Of a stretch of 64,000 nt of DNA, positions 1 to 9,605 are shown piece after piece. Numbering within the stretch: position 1 is the first letter of the stretch; the number at the start of each line of letters is the position of its first letter. The stretch is from Ravibacter sp037191015. Lineage in GTDB: Bacteria > Bacteroidota > Bacteroidia > Cytophagales > Spirosomataceae. The notes beneath the pieces were generated by a model, which did not search any database, was not told the DNA's origin, and saw nothing but the letters and a program-made list of their open reading frames with translations. The translations under genes and the position numbers were made by a program. The stretch is from positions 186,001 to 250,000 of the forward strand of contig JBBCKD010000013.1 of the NCBI GenBank assembly GCA_037191015.1. Reading direction: 5' to 3'.

Positions 1-786
1 AACGGCAGGGCGGGCGACCTTACATATGGTATAGGCGTCAATGGCGGGTACGCAAAAAGCAAGGTGATTTTCTGGGACGAGTCTCCGAATGTTCCCGACT
101 ACCAGAAAGCGACCGGGAAGCCGGTTAACATCGACCTGGTCAGCAACAATTCGGCAGGCCTGCTCTATGAGGCTATCGGGATATTCAGAGATCAGGCAGC
201 GATTGACAACTACCCTCACTGGCAGAATGCGAAACCTGGAGACATTATTTTCAGAGACGTAAACGAGGACGGGAAAATAGACGGGCTGGACAGGGTCCGG
301 TCGGACAGGACGACAACCCCGAGATTTACAGGCGGATTAAACCTGAATATTGGCTATAAGGGAATCTATCTGAATGCCGGGTTCCAGGGTGCTACCGGAG
401 CTACGCGGTATCACGAGGTAGAATCAGGCGAGGTAGGAAATTTCACGATGGAAGACCTGGATGGCCGCTGGACGCCGGCAAATATCGATGCTTCAAAGCC
501 CAGAGCGGGTAATTTCCGGTCGGAATACTGGAACCAGGGCGGTACCGGGCCCAACACCTACTGGAACCGGAAATCGGATTACCTGCGGCTGAAAAACCTG
601 GAGCTTGGCTATAATTTGCCGGATAGCTTCTGCTCGAAGACAGGGCTGAACAATTTCAGAGTGTTTTTCACCGGGATGAATCTGCTGACCTTCACCGGGC
701 TGAAGACATTTGACCCTGAAACGACGTCGAATACGGCGTACCCGTTGAATAAAGTACATAGTTTAGGTTTATCACTGGCATTTTGA
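1..786 (+). CDS. SusC/RagA-type TonB-dependent outer membrane receptor (3' end only)
   Basis: This is the last 261 residues of a SusC/RagA TonB-linked outer membrane transporter; the reading frame is open to the left edge, so the start lies outside the window. The segment shows the usual end of the family: the FRDVNEDGKIDGLDR calcium-like loop, a PRFTGGLNLNIGYKG strand, the YLRLKNLELGYNLP strand and a terminal aromatic residue in a beta-barrel strand (SLGLSLAF). It sits 9 bases before a susD gene, so the two form the standard SusCD pair that binds and imports an oligomer across the outer membrane using TonB energy. The substrate cannot be read from this fragment. Confidence 0.93.
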   Translation, partial: NGRAGDLTYGIGVNGGYAKSKVIFWDESPNVPDYQKATGKPVNIDLVSNNSAGLLYEAIGIFRDQAAIDNYPHWQNAKPGDIIFRDVNEDGKIDGLDRVRSDRTTTPRFTGGLNLNIGYKGIYLNAGFQGATGATRYHEVESGEVGNFTMEDLDGRWTPANIDASKPRAGNFRSEYWNQGGTGPNTYWNRKSDYLRLKNLELGYNLPDSFCSKTGLNNFRVFFTGMNLLTFTGLKTFDPETTSNTAYPLNKVHSLGLSLAF

Positions 787-795
787 TTTACGGTT

Positions 796-2613
796 ATGAA
801 TAGCAGAAAATATATTTCGATCGTGGTCTTTTTTACAGGGCTTTGCTGCTCCTGTTCTGACGACCAGCTTAATTTAGACCCATTGGGCGAGTACTCCGAA
901 ACGGCGGTATGGAAGGATCCGGCGCTGGCCGAGCTTTTCGTAAATGGCATCTACGACGCCATGGATATCCCGTATTCAAAATTCATGCAGATGTGCTTCG
1001 TGGATGAGGGGCACCGGCGGGACAACAGCAATCTGCTCAATTTTAATAACTGCGTCATCAGTCCCGACAACATACCCGGCTGGCTGCAGGGGGAGGGGCA
1101 TCCCCGTATGATATGGCAACAGCTCTATGCCATTAACAGGAGCTGTAACATTCTTCTGAGCAATGTAGACCGGTTGCCTGACAGCGACAACCTGGTCGAC
1201 GGGAAGACCAGGAAAGACAGACTGAAGGGGGAAGGATATTTCCTGAGAGCATGGACCTATATGTACCTGCTCAATCTGTATGGAGGGGTACCGATTATCG
1301 ACAAGGTTTTTTCGTTGGATGACGACTTCAGCGTAGCGCGTAATTCGTATGAAGATTGTATAAAATTCATTACAGACGAATGCGATAAAGCCGCAGAGCT
1401 ATTGCCGGTCCGCCATACGGGCAGCAACAACGGAAGAGCAACCAAAGGAGCAGCGCTGGCTTTGAAATCGAGGATATTACTTTATGCCGCGAGCGATCTG
1501 CACAATAAATCCGGGTTTTCGGGCTATGAAAAACCTGAATATGTGAGATACACCTCGGGGGATCAGAGAGACCGGTGGCTTGCCGCAAAAAATGCAGCCA
1601 GAGCCGTGATCGACCTGAACGAGTATGCACTTTACAAAGAGTCGCCGGCCCCGGCGGATTCTGTGGCCCAGAACTTTGTCAACCTGTTTCTGGCCGATTC
1701 GGAAACGGAGGAAGACATTTTTATACGTTACTTCAGTGCAAGGATTGTTCCTTATAACAATAATATATTGAACAACAACAATCCGAACGGGTATCACGGC
1801 GGCGGCAACAACTGTCCTTTGGGCGATCTTGTCGATAGCTACGAAATGAAGGACGGCTCAAAGTTCAGCTGGCAGAATCCTGTTCATGCGGCTTCCCCTT
1901 ACGTGAACAGAGACCCGCGTTTTTACGCTTCTATTCTCTATGAAGGCGCCAAATGGAGACCGCGGACGGCCGATGTGGCGCCTATAGAACCCAATGGGGT
2001 CATCAGCATCGGCGATAAAGAAATGTGGAATCCGCAAACCAATTCGATGTCCCTCTGGGGAGGGCCGGACGGACGGAACAGCACCGTTTCGGCTTTTGAA
2101 GGCGGGTATACGGGTTATTACCTGCGGAAATTCCTCGACCCGACAAAAGACGGGCAATTCCTGAATATTTCGCAGGACATACCCTGGAGGCACATCCGGT
2201 TTGCAGAAATACTGCTCAATTATGCAGAGGCATGCATCGAGCTGGGTGAATACGACGAAGCTAAAATCTACCTCAATAAAGTGAGGAAAAGAGCAGGGAT
2301 GCCTGATATCAGGGAATCGGGCGACGCTTTACGCACCCGCTATCGTAACGAGCGCAGGATAGAGCTGGCTTTTGAAGATCACCGGATGTGGGATGTGAGA
2401 CGCTGGGCGATCGGGCCGGAAGCATATGCGCCGGTGCATGGGGTCAGCATCATTTATAAAATGGACCCGGTGACCCGTGTCACTTCGAGCGTACCGACCA
2501 TCACTTTAAAAGAAGTAGAAAAGCGGTCGTGGCTGGACAAGGCCTATTTTTTCCCGGTTCCACGCGCGGAAATGGACAGGAATCAGTTGCTGGTTCAGAA
2601 TCCGGGCTATTAG
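796..2613 (+). CDS. SusD/RagB family nutrient-binding outer membrane lipoprotein
   Basis: The 605-residue protein is a SusD-like surface lipoprotein that caps the neighbouring SusC barrel. It begins with a short hydrophobic signal ending in a cysteine cluster (residues 17-20, FTGLCCSCSDD), giving a lipid anchor. It then shows family landmarks: the GEGYFLRAWTYMYLLNLYGGVPI helix region, the RFAEILLNYAEACIELGEYDEA tetratricopeptide-like helix, RRIELAFEDHRMWDVRRW, and the terminal FFPVPRAEMDRNQLLVQNPGY (shown here only as landmarks of the usual SusD C-terminus). The ATG follows the susC stop by 9 bases, so the pair is co-transcribed. Next is a hairpin and then cytochrome-type genes, which probably belong to the same locus. 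Confidence 0.95.
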   Translation: MNSRKYISIVVFFTGLCCSCSDDQLNLDPLGEYSETAVWKDPALAELFVNGIYDAMDIPYSKFMQMCFVDEGHRRDNSNLLNFNNCVISPDNIPGWLQGEGHPRMIWQQLYAINRSCNILLSNVDRLPDSDNLVDGKTRKDRLKGEGYFLRAWTYMYLLNLYGGVPIIDKVFSLDDDFSVARNSYEDCIKFITDECDKAAELLPVRHTGSNNGRATKGAALALKSRILLYAASDLHNKSGFSGYEKPEYVRYTSGDQRDRWLAAKNAARAVIDLNEYALYKESPAPADSVAQNFVNLFLADSETEEDIFIRYFSARIVPYNNNILNNNNPNGYHGGGNNCPLGDLVDSYEMKDGSKFSWQNPVHAASPYVNRDPRFYASILYEGAKWRPRTADVAPIEPNGVISIGDKEMWNPQTNSMSLWGGPDGRNSTVSAFEGGYTGYYLRKFLDPTKDGQFLNISQDIPWRHIRFAEILLNYAEACIELGEYDEAKIYLNKVRKRAGMPDIRESGDALRTRYRNERRIELAFEDHRMWDVRRWAIGPEAYAPVHGVSIIYKMDPVTRVTSSVPTITLKEVEKRSWLDKAYFFPVPRAEMDRNQLLVQNPGY

Positions 2614-2683
2614 GCAGCATGAACGTCCGGTTCTCTGAGAACTTCAGTGCTGAAATGTCTGGATCTACTTGCTGAAGGCTTCG

Positions 2684-2729
2684 CCGGTCATAAGTACATG
2701 GAGGGAAAGCTCCCTGCACTTATGACCGG
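2684..2729 (+). repeat. hairpin between susD and the PSD1 cytochrome gene
   Basis: A perfect 12-base inverted repeat (CCGGTCATAAGT at 2684-2695 and its complement at 2718-2729) encloses a second small stem (GGAG/CTCC). It fills the 197-base gap between the susD stop and the next gene. It is not followed by a clear T-run, so it looks more like an mRNA-stabilising or processing hairpin, or a scattered palindromic repeat, than a strong terminator. Confidence 0.6.
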
Positions 2730-2810
2730 ACGAGTATTGAATAACAACAGGAATATTTCCGGGGATGAAAGCCAATCCGGCAAGAGTTTGATTTAACGAG
2801 TTTCCAAAAG

Positions 2811-5800
2811 ATGGTAAAGCATAGTGTTTGGGCGATTCTTTGTACAGGCTGGGTCCTGGTATGCTGCCGGCAGAATCTTGAGCTGCCGGAGGATGTAAAA
2901 GAGGAGCTGTCGGATCTTTCGGGACCGGTTGACTACGTCTACGACGTAAAACCTATTCTTTCTGACCGGTGCTTTGCATGCCACGGACCGGATGCAAAAA
3001 ATCAGAAAGCTGACCTGCGGCTTGATGTCGCCGGTTTCGCCTATAAGAAAGAAACCGAAAGCGGGTTAAAAGCTATTACACCGGGGAAGCCGTGGCGCAG
3101 TGAATTTGTTCACCGGATTCTCTCCGATGATCCGGACATGAAAATGCCTACTCCCGAATCCCACCTTTCGCTGACGGCCAGGGAAAAGGCTATTCTGATC
3201 CGGTGGATCGAGGAAGGCGCCGTCTATAAGCCGCATTGGGCTTTTACAAAAGTGGAAAAGCCGCGGGTTCCGGAAACCGGGAACAAGCAGTGGGCTGCCA
3301 ATGAAATAGACCATTTCATCCTGGAAAAGATGGAGGAGAAAGGGTTTACGCCGTCGCCGCAGGCCGATAAGATCACGTTGCTCCGCCGCGTTTCCATGGA
3401 CCTCACCGGTCTGCCGCCAACGGCCGGTGAGATAGAAAATTTCCTGGCCGACTCATCGCCGGAAGCCTATGAAAAAACGGTAGACAGGCTCCTGGCCTCT
3501 CCGCGGTACGGAGAGCACATGGCGGTAGCCTGGCTGGATGCCGCCCGGTATGCCGATACGCACGGATACCAGGACGACGGGCCCCGGACCGCCTGGCCGT
3601 ACCGCGACTGGGTCATCAAAGCGTTCAACGAAAACCTTCCATACGACGGGTTTGTTACCTGGCAGCTGGCAGGAGACCTGCTCCCCAACCCCACCCGCGA
3701 CCAGCTGGTTGCCACGGCATTTAACCGGATGCACCAGCAAAGCCAGGAAGGGGGTATTGTCCCGGAAGAATACCGGACCGCTTACGTGGCCGACCGTACC
3801 GATACGTTCGGGAAAGTCTTTCTGGGGATGTCGGTGGAGTGCGCCCGCTGCCACGACCACAAATATGATCCCATCAGCCACAAAGACTATTATTCGCTCT
3901 TTGCCTATTTTAATAATGTCAATGAAAACGGCCAGATTCCCTATAACGGGGAGTCAAGCCCTGCTATCACGATCCCGGCGCCTGAAGCAGAGGCAAGACT
4001 GGACTTCATCCGTACCCGGCTCGAAAAGGAATATGACCGGCTCCGGAGCGACGATACCGCCTATGAAGAAAGATTTCAGAAATGGCTGCAGGCAGCGGAG
4101 TCGGCGCCTGAAAAGGCCCTTATACCGGGAAATAAGGATCTTATCGGCTACTTTACCTTTGATGAGGCTTCAGGCAAAGAATTTGCAAACCTTGCCAACC
4201 TCAGACACAAGGCTTTTTCGGAAGGAGACGACAGCCTTTCGAATGCTGCTTCCCGTCCCGGGAAGTTCGGGAAAGCGAGATTTATGTACGGGGATAACCC
4301 GGTCCGCTTCGGGGATAAATTTGCATTCTTCGAACGGAACCAGCCCTTTACCATCAGCATTTGGCTGAACATCCGGGACGCGGCGATTGACGGCTCGCTG
4401 ATCCACAAATCGAACGGGGTTATGAACGGATACAGGGGCTGGAACGTGTTCCGTCTTCCCGACGGGCGGATCAGGTTGACGATCAGCTATGTGTGGCCCG
4501 AAAATTCGATCGAGATCCAGACGGTCGATCCGGTGCCGCTCGATAAATGGACGCACGTGGCCTTTTCCTACGACGGGCTTAGCAAAGCCAACGGCGTGGT
4601 ACTTTACCTGGACGGCCTGCCGGTCAAAGTAACCGTTCATAACGACGGACTTACCCAGAGTATTCTTTACGGGAAAAATAAAACGAACTGGTACGTGGAC
4701 CAGCTGAGTATCGGGCGCCTGTCAGACCAGCGCACCAAGAATTTTGAAGTAGACGAGCTTAAGATTTATTCCCGCGTGCTTACCCCGCTGGAGATGCTGG
4801 GCGAGTTCAGCAGAAAGAACGAGCTGCTCGCCGTTCTGAAGACGCCCCGGGAAAAAAGGCCTCCTGAGAAGCTGGCAGCGCTCCGGGATTACTACCTTGC
4901 CCATATTGACGAAAGCTACCGCCAGGCCAGGGCCGAGGCGCTGTCGCTGCTGGGCGAAGAGACGGAGATACGCAACACGCAGATCGACGTCATGATTACG
5001 AAGGAACGCAGGTTCCCGAGGAAAACGTACATCCTGAACAGGGGGGCTTACGACGCCCCGGATAAGGAAGTGACAGCGGATACACCCGACAGCTTCTTCA
5101 AGATCCCGAAGGGCTATCCCGAAAATCGCCTGGGTCTGGCGCAATGGCTGTTGCATGAAGACCACCCGCTATTTACCCGTGTTGCCGTCAACCGTTTCTG
5201 GCAGTCTTATTTCGGGAACGGTCTTGTGGTGACAAGCGATGACTACGGCAACCAGGGAGAGCTCCCGACGCACCCCTTGCTGCTCGATTGGCTGGCTTCG
5301 GCGTTCAGGGAGTCAAAATGGGATGTGAAAGCCATGCAGAAGATGATCGTCATGTCATCGACCTACCGCCAGTCTTCCAGAATACGTACTGACCTGAACG
5401 CGGAGGACGAGGATAACCGCTATTATACGCGCGGCCCGAGCTACCGCCTGAGCGCCGAGCAGATACGCGACAACGCCCTGGCGTCGAGCAAGCTGATGGC
5501 CGGTTGGATCGGGGGTAAGAGCGCCCATCCCTACCAGCCCGACGGGATCTGGGAGGCGTTGGCTACCCGGAACGAAGTCAGGTACCGGCAGCAGCACGGC
5601 GACACACTTTATAGGCGTAGTCTCTATACGGTTTGGAAGCGCAGCGCGCCCCCGCCCATGATGCTCAGCTTTGATGCGTCGGAGCGGCATTTCTGTATTA
5701 CCAAAAGGCAGAAAACAAGCACGCCGCTACAGGCCCTGGTCGTAATGAATGACCCGCAGTTTGTCGAAGCTTCCAGGGTGCTTGCCCAGCAGGCACTGAA

Positions 5801-6065
5801 ACGCGACAATGCCGTAGACCGGCAGATAGCGCATATTTTTACCGCCCTGACCAGCCGTCCGCCGAGCGATTACGAGCTGAGTATCCTGCGCGGGCTTTAC
5901 CAGGAAGAGTACGACGATTTTTTAAGGAACCCCAAACGGGTGAGCGGTATCCTGAGCGTAGGCGAGTACCCTGCCGACCGGACGCTGGACGCCGCGAAGG
6001 TAGCGGCCTTCACCATGGTCGCGAGCACCGTGATGAACTTTGACGAATTTGTAATTAAAAGGTAA
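2811..6065 (+). CDS. PSD1 (DUF1549/DUF1553) cytochrome c protein with LamG domain
   Basis: The 1084-residue protein follows the multi-domain plan best known from Planctomycetes. It has a possible lipoprotein signal (Cys18/19), then a planctomycete cytochrome c domain with heme motif CFACH (Cys54, Cys57, His58), a DUF1549 domain (about 150-365) containing CARCHDHKYDPI, a LamG/concanavalin-like domain (about 442-655), and a DUF1553 domain (about 764-1050). The heme domain implies export and cytochrome c maturation in the periplasm; the LamG domain suggests carbohydrate binding. The biochemical role of this family is not established; in Bacteroidota it often sits beside SusCD genes. It is followed after 9 bases by the DUF1501 gene, its usual partner. 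Confidence 0.9.
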   Translation: MVKHSVWAILCTGWVLVCCRQNLELPEDVKEELSDLSGPVDYVYDVKPILSDRCFACHGPDAKNQKADLRLDVAGFAYKKETESGLKAITPGKPWRSEFVHRILSDDPDMKMPTPESHLSLTAREKAILIRWIEEGAVYKPHWAFTKVEKPRVPETGNKQWAANEIDHFILEKMEEKGFTPSPQADKITLLRRVSMDLTGLPPTAGEIENFLADSSPEAYEKTVDRLLASPRYGEHMAVAWLDAARYADTHGYQDDGPRTAWPYRDWVIKAFNENLPYDGFVTWQLAGDLLPNPTRDQLVATAFNRMHQQSQEGGIVPEEYRTAYVADRTDTFGKVFLGMSVECARCHDHKYDPISHKDYYSLFAYFNNVNENGQIPYNGESSPAITIPAPEAEARLDFIRTRLEKEYDRLRSDDTAYEERFQKWLQAAESAPEKALIPGNKDLIGYFTFDEASGKEFANLANLRHKAFSEGDDSLSNAASRPGKFGKARFMYGDNPVRFGDKFAFFERNQPFTISIWLNIRDAAIDGSLIHKSNGVMNGYRGWNVFRLPDGRIRLTISYVWPENSIEIQTVDPVPLDKWTHVAFSYDGLSKANGVVLYLDGLPVKVTVHNDGLTQSILYGKNKTNWYVDQLSIGRLSDQRTKNFEVDELKIYSRVLTPLEMLGEFSRKNELLAVLKTPREKRPPEKLAALRDYYLAHIDESYRQARAEALSLLGEETEIRNTQIDVMITKERRFPRKTYILNRGAYDAPDKEVTADTPDSFFKIPKGYPENRLGLAQWLLHEDHPLFTRVAVNRFWQSYFGNGLVVTSDDYGNQGELPTHPLLLDWLASAFRESKWDVKAMQKMIVMSSTYRQSSRIRTDLNAEDEDNRYYTRGPSYRLSAEQIRDNALASSKLMAGWIGGKSAHPYQPDGIWEALATRNEVRYRQQHGDTLYRRSLYTVWKRSAPPPMMLSFDASERHFCITKRQKTSTPLQALVVMNDPQFVEASRVLAQQALKRDNAVDRQIAHIFTALTSRPPSDYELSILRGLYQEEYDDFLRNPKRVSGILSVGEYPADRTLDAAKVAAFTMVASTVMNFDEFVIKR

Positions 6066-6074
6066 ATCTGCACT

Positions 6075-7556
6075 ATGAGCTTCCATAAAGAACTTGAAAA
6101 CCACGTCCACGAGCAGCTGAGCCGTCGCAATTTCTTATCCCGCAGCAGCCTTGGCCTGGGTGCCGCCGCAATGGCGTCATTATTGAATGCCGACCGCGCG
6201 ACGGCTGAAAAAAAGCCCCCGCAGCCGGAAGCGCAGGAGACCAACGTTCCGCTGGGCAAGCCGCATTTTGTACCTAAAGCAAAGCGGATTATCTACCTGT
6301 TTCAGAGCGGCGGCCCTTCCCAGCTGGAATTATTCGACTATAAACCGAAGCTGGAAGCGATGTGGGGCCAGGACTTGCCGGAATCGATACGAAAGGGGCA
6401 AAGGTTAACGGGGATGACCGCCGGGCAGAGCAGCTTCCCGCTGGCCGCTTCCTATTATAAGTTCCAACGGCACGGATCAGGCGATATGATGATCAGCGAG
6501 CTGCTGCCGCATATCTCCGGGATTGTCGATGATGTGACGTTCATCAGGTCTATGCACACGGAGGCGATTAACCACGACCCGGCCGTTACCTTTTTCCAGA
6601 CCGGCAGCGAGCAGGGCGGCCGCCCCTCATGGGGCTCCTGGATCAGCTATGGGCTGGGGTCCGACAACCAGAACATGCCCGCTTTTGTTGTGCTTCTTTC
6701 CAAAGGACGCAGCGGGGACCAGCCGCTTTATGCCAAGCTGTGGAGCAATGGGTTCCTGCCGTCGGTTCACCAGGGAGTGGTGTTTCGTTCAGGGCCCGAC
6801 CCTGTCTTTTATCTGAACAACCCGGACGGAGTCGACAAAACGAGCCGCAGGAGAATGCTGAATACGTTGGCCAAACTGCAGCAGGCGCAGTTCGAAAAAA
6901 TCCTGGATCCGGAGATCAACTATCGCATGGCGCAATATGAAATGGCCTACCGGATGCAGACCGCCGTGCCCGAAACACTGGATATTTCAAGGGAGCCCGA
7001 CTATATTTTCGACATGTACGGGGAGGATTCACGGAAGCCGGGGACGTTTGCGGCCAACTGCCTGCTCGCCCGGAAGCTGGTTGAAAAGGATGTGAAATTT
7101 GTCCAGCTGTACCACCAGGGGTGGGATCAGCACGGGAACCTGCCGAGGGACCTCCAGATCATGGCAAAAAGCGTCGATCAGGCGTCGGCTGCCCTGATCC
7201 GCGATCTGAAGCAGCGGGGGCTGCTGGATGAGACCCTGGTAGTTTGGGGGGGAGAGTTCGGCCGCGGCACCTATTCCCAGGGGAAGCTCACGAAAGAGAA
7301 TTACGGCCGCGACCACCACCCCAAGAGCTTTACGATCTGGATGGCAGGCGCCGGCATCCGGAAAGGATTTGTATTGGGCGAAACCGACGATTTCGGGTAC
7401 AACATCGTGAAAAACCCGGTGCATGTGCACGATTTCCAGGCTACGGTCATGCATCTCCTGGGGCTTGATCACGAGCAGCTTATTTTCAAACACCAGGGCC
7501 GGCGCTACCGGCTTACCGATGTTCATGGGGAAGTGGTTAATGAAATCCTCGCCTGA
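6075..7556 (+). CDS. DUF1501 domain-containing protein, Tat-exported
   Basis: This 493-residue protein belongs to DUF1501, which has an alkaline-phosphatase/sulfatase-like fold and is nearly always encoded next to PSD1 cytochromes. Residues about 16-40 form a twin-arginine signal (LSRRNFLSRSSLGLGAAAM), so the folded protein goes through the Tat route, perhaps with a metal cofactor. Family landmarks are IYLFQSGGPSQLELFDYKP near the start, HLGLD-like metal-site residues near the end (VMHLLGLDHEQL), and VVWGGEFGRG in the middle. It starts 9 bases after the PSD1 gene and is surely in the same operon. The substrate is unknown; hydrolysis of a phosphate or sulfate ester is only a fold-based guess. 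Confidence 0.9.
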   Translation: MSFHKELENHVHEQLSRRNFLSRSSLGLGAAAMASLLNADRATAEKKPPQPEAQETNVPLGKPHFVPKAKRIIYLFQSGGPSQLELFDYKPKLEAMWGQDLPESIRKGQRLTGMTAGQSSFPLAASYYKFQRHGSGDMMISELLPHISGIVDDVTFIRSMHTEAINHDPAVTFFQTGSEQGGRPSWGSWISYGLGSDNQNMPAFVVLLSKGRSGDQPLYAKLWSNGFLPSVHQGVVFRSGPDPVFYLNNPDGVDKTSRRRMLNTLAKLQQAQFEKILDPEINYRMAQYEMAYRMQTAVPETLDISREPDYIFDMYGEDSRKPGTFAANCLLARKLVEKDVKFVQLYHQGWDQHGNLPRDLQIMAKSVDQASAALIRDLKQRGLLDETLVVWGGEFGRGTYSQGKLTKENYGRDHHPKSFTIWMAGAGIRKGFVLGETDDFGYNIVKNPVHVHDFQATVMHLLGLDHEQLIFKHQGRRYRLTDVHGEVVNEILA

Positions 7557-7711
7557 ACTGAACCCCGTGTTTCAGCCGGCGACTGCGGGAATCCGGGTTG
7601 GGTCTGATGCTGACCGCCGATGGTTGATCGTCAGCTAAAGGTGTCTTAAACAGGTGTCATGCCGGGAGCTTGTTGAGACGCCTCCTATAGATTACGAAAT
7701 GCTTGATTTTA

Positions 7712-9220
7712 ATGTTAACCGTTTTGCTGCAGCTTTCTGACTGGGCGCTTTTTATAGGCCGCTTACACCCCTTGCTTGTTCATTTGCCTATCGGCTTTCT
7801 CCTGATCGCGCTCTTCCTGGAAGCCGGCCAGCGTCTGGGGAAATTATCGGTCACCGAAAGTACAAAGGCATTCATTCTGCTTGCCACGGCCATCGGCGCT
7901 ACCCTGGCGTGCATCGTCGGGTTTTTGCTGGCGTCGGGCGGAGGGTACGAGGAAGAAACCCTGGGCAGCCATAAGTGGCAGGGGATAGGGGTGGCGGTTT
8001 TTGCCTGGGTCGCGTGGCTGGTCGGCAACGACTGGCTCAACGCCAGGCTCAGCTGGCTTCCCGCCCTGTATTTCCCGGCTTTCGGGCTTTCGGTCCTGCT
8101 GATGTTTTCGGCCGGTCACCTGGGCGGTAACCTCACGCACGGCGACGGGTATCTCCTGCAGTACGCACCGAATCCCGTACGGGCGCTGGCCGGCCTGCCG
8201 CCCCGGGAAGAATCCGGCTCCGGCGGCGAGATCAGGCCGCTGGCAGATGTAAACCAGGCGTTGGTATACAACGATATTGTGCAGCCCATCCTGAATACGC
8301 GCTGCGTGCAATGCCACGGAAGCTCGAAAAAGAAAGGGGGTCTCCGGCTGGACGGCTACGAGCACCTGGAAAAAGGCGGCGATAACGGGCCCGTCCTGAC
8401 GGAGGGGAAAGGCGCCGGAAGCGGCCTCGTGAAAGTGTGTCTTTTGCCCATGGAAAACGATATGCACATGCCCCCCAAAGGCAAGCCGCAGCTCACCGAA
8501 GCGCAGATCGGCCTGATCAGTTGGTGGATCGACCAAGGCGCCCCCAGGGACAAGAAAGTAGCGGATCTCGAGCAGCCCGAGGAAATTGCAGGCAGCCTGC
8601 AGGCTCTGGGAGAAACCGGGACGGGGGAAGGGACCGACAGCCCGGCGAAGGGCATTGATTTAAGCCAGATTACGGTCACCGAAGCGGATAAAAACGCTGT
8701 GGCGGAGCTAAAAAAGTTAAGCCTGATCGTATCGCCGGTCTCAAAAGACCAGAACATTATCGAAGTAAGCGCAATTAACGCGCCTTCGTTTTCCGACGAG
8801 CAGGCAACGTTGCTGCAAAAGCTATCCGACCAGATTGTATGGCTCAAAGTCGGCGGAACCGCTGTTACAGACAAGGCGGTGAAAGACATCGCCGGGTTGA
8901 AAAATCTCAACAAGCTTTACCTGGAGCACACCGGCGTAACCGACGAGGGGATTACGCAACTGGGCGGGCTGCCGAACCTCGAGTACCTCAACCTGATCGG
9001 TACGAAAGTTTCGGACGCCAGCATTAAAAAGCTGTCCGAGATGAAAGCGCTCAGGAGTCTCTACCTGTGGCAATCGGCCGTTACCGATTCGGGAGTCGCC
9101 AAACTGCGCCAGCTGAGGCCCGACCTGCATGTGGTGGGAGGGCTTTCCGAACAGGATGTTCAGAATTTTCTGAGCGCCGGGAAAAAAGACAGCCTTGATA
9201 CCAGTACCAAGGCTGAATAA
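7712..9220 (+). CDS. membrane-bound planctomycete-type cytochrome c with leucine-rich repeats
   Basis: The protein (about 502 residues) starts with four hydrophobic segments in the first 160 residues, of DUF2231 type (RLHPLLVHLPIGFLLIALFL). It continues with a periplasmic planctomycete cytochrome domain with heme motif CVQCH near residue 197 and the downstream MPPKGKPQLT loop, and ends in leucine-rich repeats from about 375 (LYLEHTGVTDEGITQLGGL). I chose the ATG at 7712; a TTG at 7703 would add three residues. It closes the operon with the PSD1 and DUF1501 genes, 155 bases downstream. The likely role is a membrane electron carrier for the periplasmic oxidation carried out by its partners; this is inferred from the domains and context. 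Confidence 0.85.
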   Translation: MLTVLLQLSDWALFIGRLHPLLVHLPIGFLLIALFLEAGQRLGKLSVTESTKAFILLATAIGATLACIVGFLLASGGGYEEETLGSHKWQGIGVAVFAWVAWLVGNDWLNARLSWLPALYFPAFGLSVLLMFSAGHLGGNLTHGDGYLLQYAPNPVRALAGLPPREESGSGGEIRPLADVNQALVYNDIVQPILNTRCVQCHGSSKKKGGLRLDGYEHLEKGGDNGPVLTEGKGAGSGLVKVCLLPMENDMHMPPKGKPQLTEAQIGLISWWIDQGAPRDKKVADLEQPEEIAGSLQALGETGTGEGTDSPAKGIDLSQITVTEADKNAVAELKKLSLIVSPVSKDQNIIEVSAINAPSFSDEQATLLQKLSDQIVWLKVGGTAVTDKAVKDIAGLKNLNKLYLEHTGVTDEGITQLGGLPNLEYLNLIGTKVSDASIKKLSEMKALRSLYLWQSAVTDSGVAKLRQLRPDLHVVGGLSEQDVQNFLSAGKKDSLDTSTKAE

Positions 9221-9400
9221 GACTCAGGTTTTTAATTGGAAATTTTCCCCTCTATTAGTCCATTATCAGGCAATTTAGGCTTGTCTTATCCACGCGGGTC
9301 AGTAGTAATTATCACCCAGAAAAATATAACGTACTCCACAACTAACCCTTGGCTTCATAACCGCTCGACAACGATAGAGAAAGGGTATCTTTTTTTACGA

Positions 9401-9432
9401 AAAAAAAGGGGGATTTCGCGAAGAAATCCCCC
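9401..9432 (-). terminator. Rho-independent terminator of the tRNA-Ser gene
   Basis: On the minus strand a 9-bp stem (9424-9432 pairing with 9408-9416, GGGGGATTT/AAATCCCCC) with a 7-base loop is followed directly by a run of seven T. It lies 6 bases after the tRNA 3' end. The rest of 9221-9400, between the cytochrome gene and this terminator, holds no gene that I can support. Confidence 0.9.
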
Positions 9433-9437
9433 TAATG

Positions 9438-9522
9438 CAGAGAGTGAGGGATTCGAACCCCCGGTACCTTGCGGTACAACGGTTTTCAAGACCGCCGCGA
9501 TCGACCACTCCGCCAACTCTCT
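9438..9522 (-). tRNA. tRNA-Ser (anticodon UGA)
   Basis: The minus strand folds as a class II tRNA. The acceptor stem AGAGAGT/ACTCTCT is fully paired with discriminator G, the anticodon loop is CTTGAAA giving UGA, there is a long variable arm (GTACCGCAAGGTAC) and the T-loop is GGTTCGAATCC. The long variable arm and anticodon identify serine. CCA is not encoded. Confidence 0.97.
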
Positions 9523-9560
9523 AAACTGCCAGAACACCTCATTCAGGTGTTTTGTGGGTG

Positions 9561-9592
9561 CAAAAATAATTGTTGTTTTGGTCTGCACCAAA
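9561..9592 (-). promoter_or_regulatory. Bacteroidota sigma-A promoter for tRNA-Ser
   Basis: On the minus strand a TTTG (-33 box, 9592-9589) is followed after exactly 20 bases by TATTTTTG (-7 box, 9568-9561), matching TAnnTTTG. The start of transcription should fall near 9554, about 30 bases before the tRNA. A small palindrome (ACACCT/AGGTGT, 9534-9550) lies in the leader. Confidence 0.75.
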
Positions 9593-9605
9593 TCCTTTGG
9601 CCAAA

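Noticed and set aside
3538..4368. A 276-codon plus-strand frame inside the PSD1 gene
   Set aside because: It overlaps a long, clearly conserved protein in another frame and its composition (rich in Arg, Thr and Pro) is that of a shadow frame.
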